The notes under the pieces were generated by a model that ran no database searches, was not told where the DNA came from, and saw only the letters and a program-made list of their open reading frames with translations. A DNA stretch of 20,139 bases from JACRPI01 sp964385055 (GTDB lineage: Archaea > Nanobdellota > Nanobdellia > Woesearchaeales > DSVV01): positions 1 through 20,139 of the forward strand of contig CAYLMH010000025.1 in the NCBI GenBank assembly GCA_964385055.1, written 5' to 3'. Positions 20,010 through 20,139 of this stretch are shown here, piece after piece. Within the stretch, counting starts at the first letter, position 1; each line of letters opens with the position of its first letter. A program made the translations under genes and the position numbers.

Positions 20010-20139
20010 AACAACAACAATGGCACAGACGACCAAATTTTTTGCTCTCATCCAACTCTAAAAGCAAAAAATCTTGTTCTACTTCGCAAACGAGAACCCC
20101 ACACTACGTATGGGAACCTCGTTCGCTCCGTCTGGCCAT
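20010..20139 (-). repeat. Three-way-junction repeat element, copy 3, cut by the window edge
   Basis: Inverted relative to copies 1 and 2. Read on the minus strand: ATGGCCAGACGGAGCGAACGA, then GGTTCCCATACGTAGTGTGGG, GTTCTCGTTTGCGAAGTAG, a hairpin ATTTTTTGCT/AGCAAAAAAT, and CGTCTGTGCCATTGTTGTTG. The conserved blocks match, hairpin 2 is unrelated in sequence but still a 10-bp stem. The outer A-rich arm is outside the window. It lies 43 bp after the nucleotidyltransferase stop. Confidence 0.7.

Overview
The window looks like a piece of a compact, moderately AT-rich archaeal chromosome, most likely from a DPANN lineage (Woesearchaeota-like; the lineage is my inference). Archaeal markers seen directly are ribosomal proteins eS8 and eL41, an archaeal-type ATP-dependent DNA ligase, an AbrB-PhoU regulator, a RibL-type cytidylyltransferase, tRNAs without an encoded CCA, an intron-bearing tRNA-Ile, and A/T-rich TATA boxes centred about 23-29 bp before most start codons. 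That last pattern implies largely leaderless transcription, and I used it to trim several starts.

Layout: the left edge holds the 3' part of tRNA-Arg(GCG), then a class I aminoacyl-tRNA synthetase-like protein and a parvulin (1-1737). A repeat-rich gap (1738-2021) leads to msrA and a PHP-domain protein on the minus strand. Next come a small unknown gene and a membrane-anchored lysozyme/transglycosylase-like protein (3718-4788), which converges at 1 bp on the ATP-dependent DNA ligase (4790-6628). After a gap with inverted repeats come the RibL-like gene, a 132-bp structured repeat, a GT-C-like membrane protein, and dus, which overlaps tail to tail with a 502-residue unknown protein. A divergent promoter then serves an Asp-box lipoprotein.

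The region 12.8-15.4 kb holds eS8, a Cys-rich secreted protein, the second structured repeat, tRNA-Ile(UAU) with two likely introns, an AbrB-PhoU regulator with a long structured leader, and tRNA-Glu(UUC). The region 15.4-20.1 kb holds a DHOD-like TIM barrel, eL41 plus a Trm112-like zinc protein, an odd tRNA-Ser locus, a small unknown gene, VKOR, a methyltransferase, a sugar nucleotidyltransferase, and the third structured repeat at the right edge.

The genes are mostly housekeeping (translation, tRNA modification, DNA joining, protein repair and folding, cell-surface glycosylation) and mostly single-gene units, often convergent with almost no spacer. The most unusual content is non-coding: (1) a dispersed family of about 125-130-bp elements that fold as a three-way junction and show compensatory base changes between copies; (2) a complete tRNA-Ser(UGA) lying inside a 13-bp inverted repeat, flanked by the 5' part and a short 3' T-arm piece of a second tRNA-Ser; (3) a second hairpin repeat family with a conserved CAGGGGGACCC edge; (4) a phoU leader with mutually exclusive pairings. 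No CRISPR array, phage module or transposase was found.
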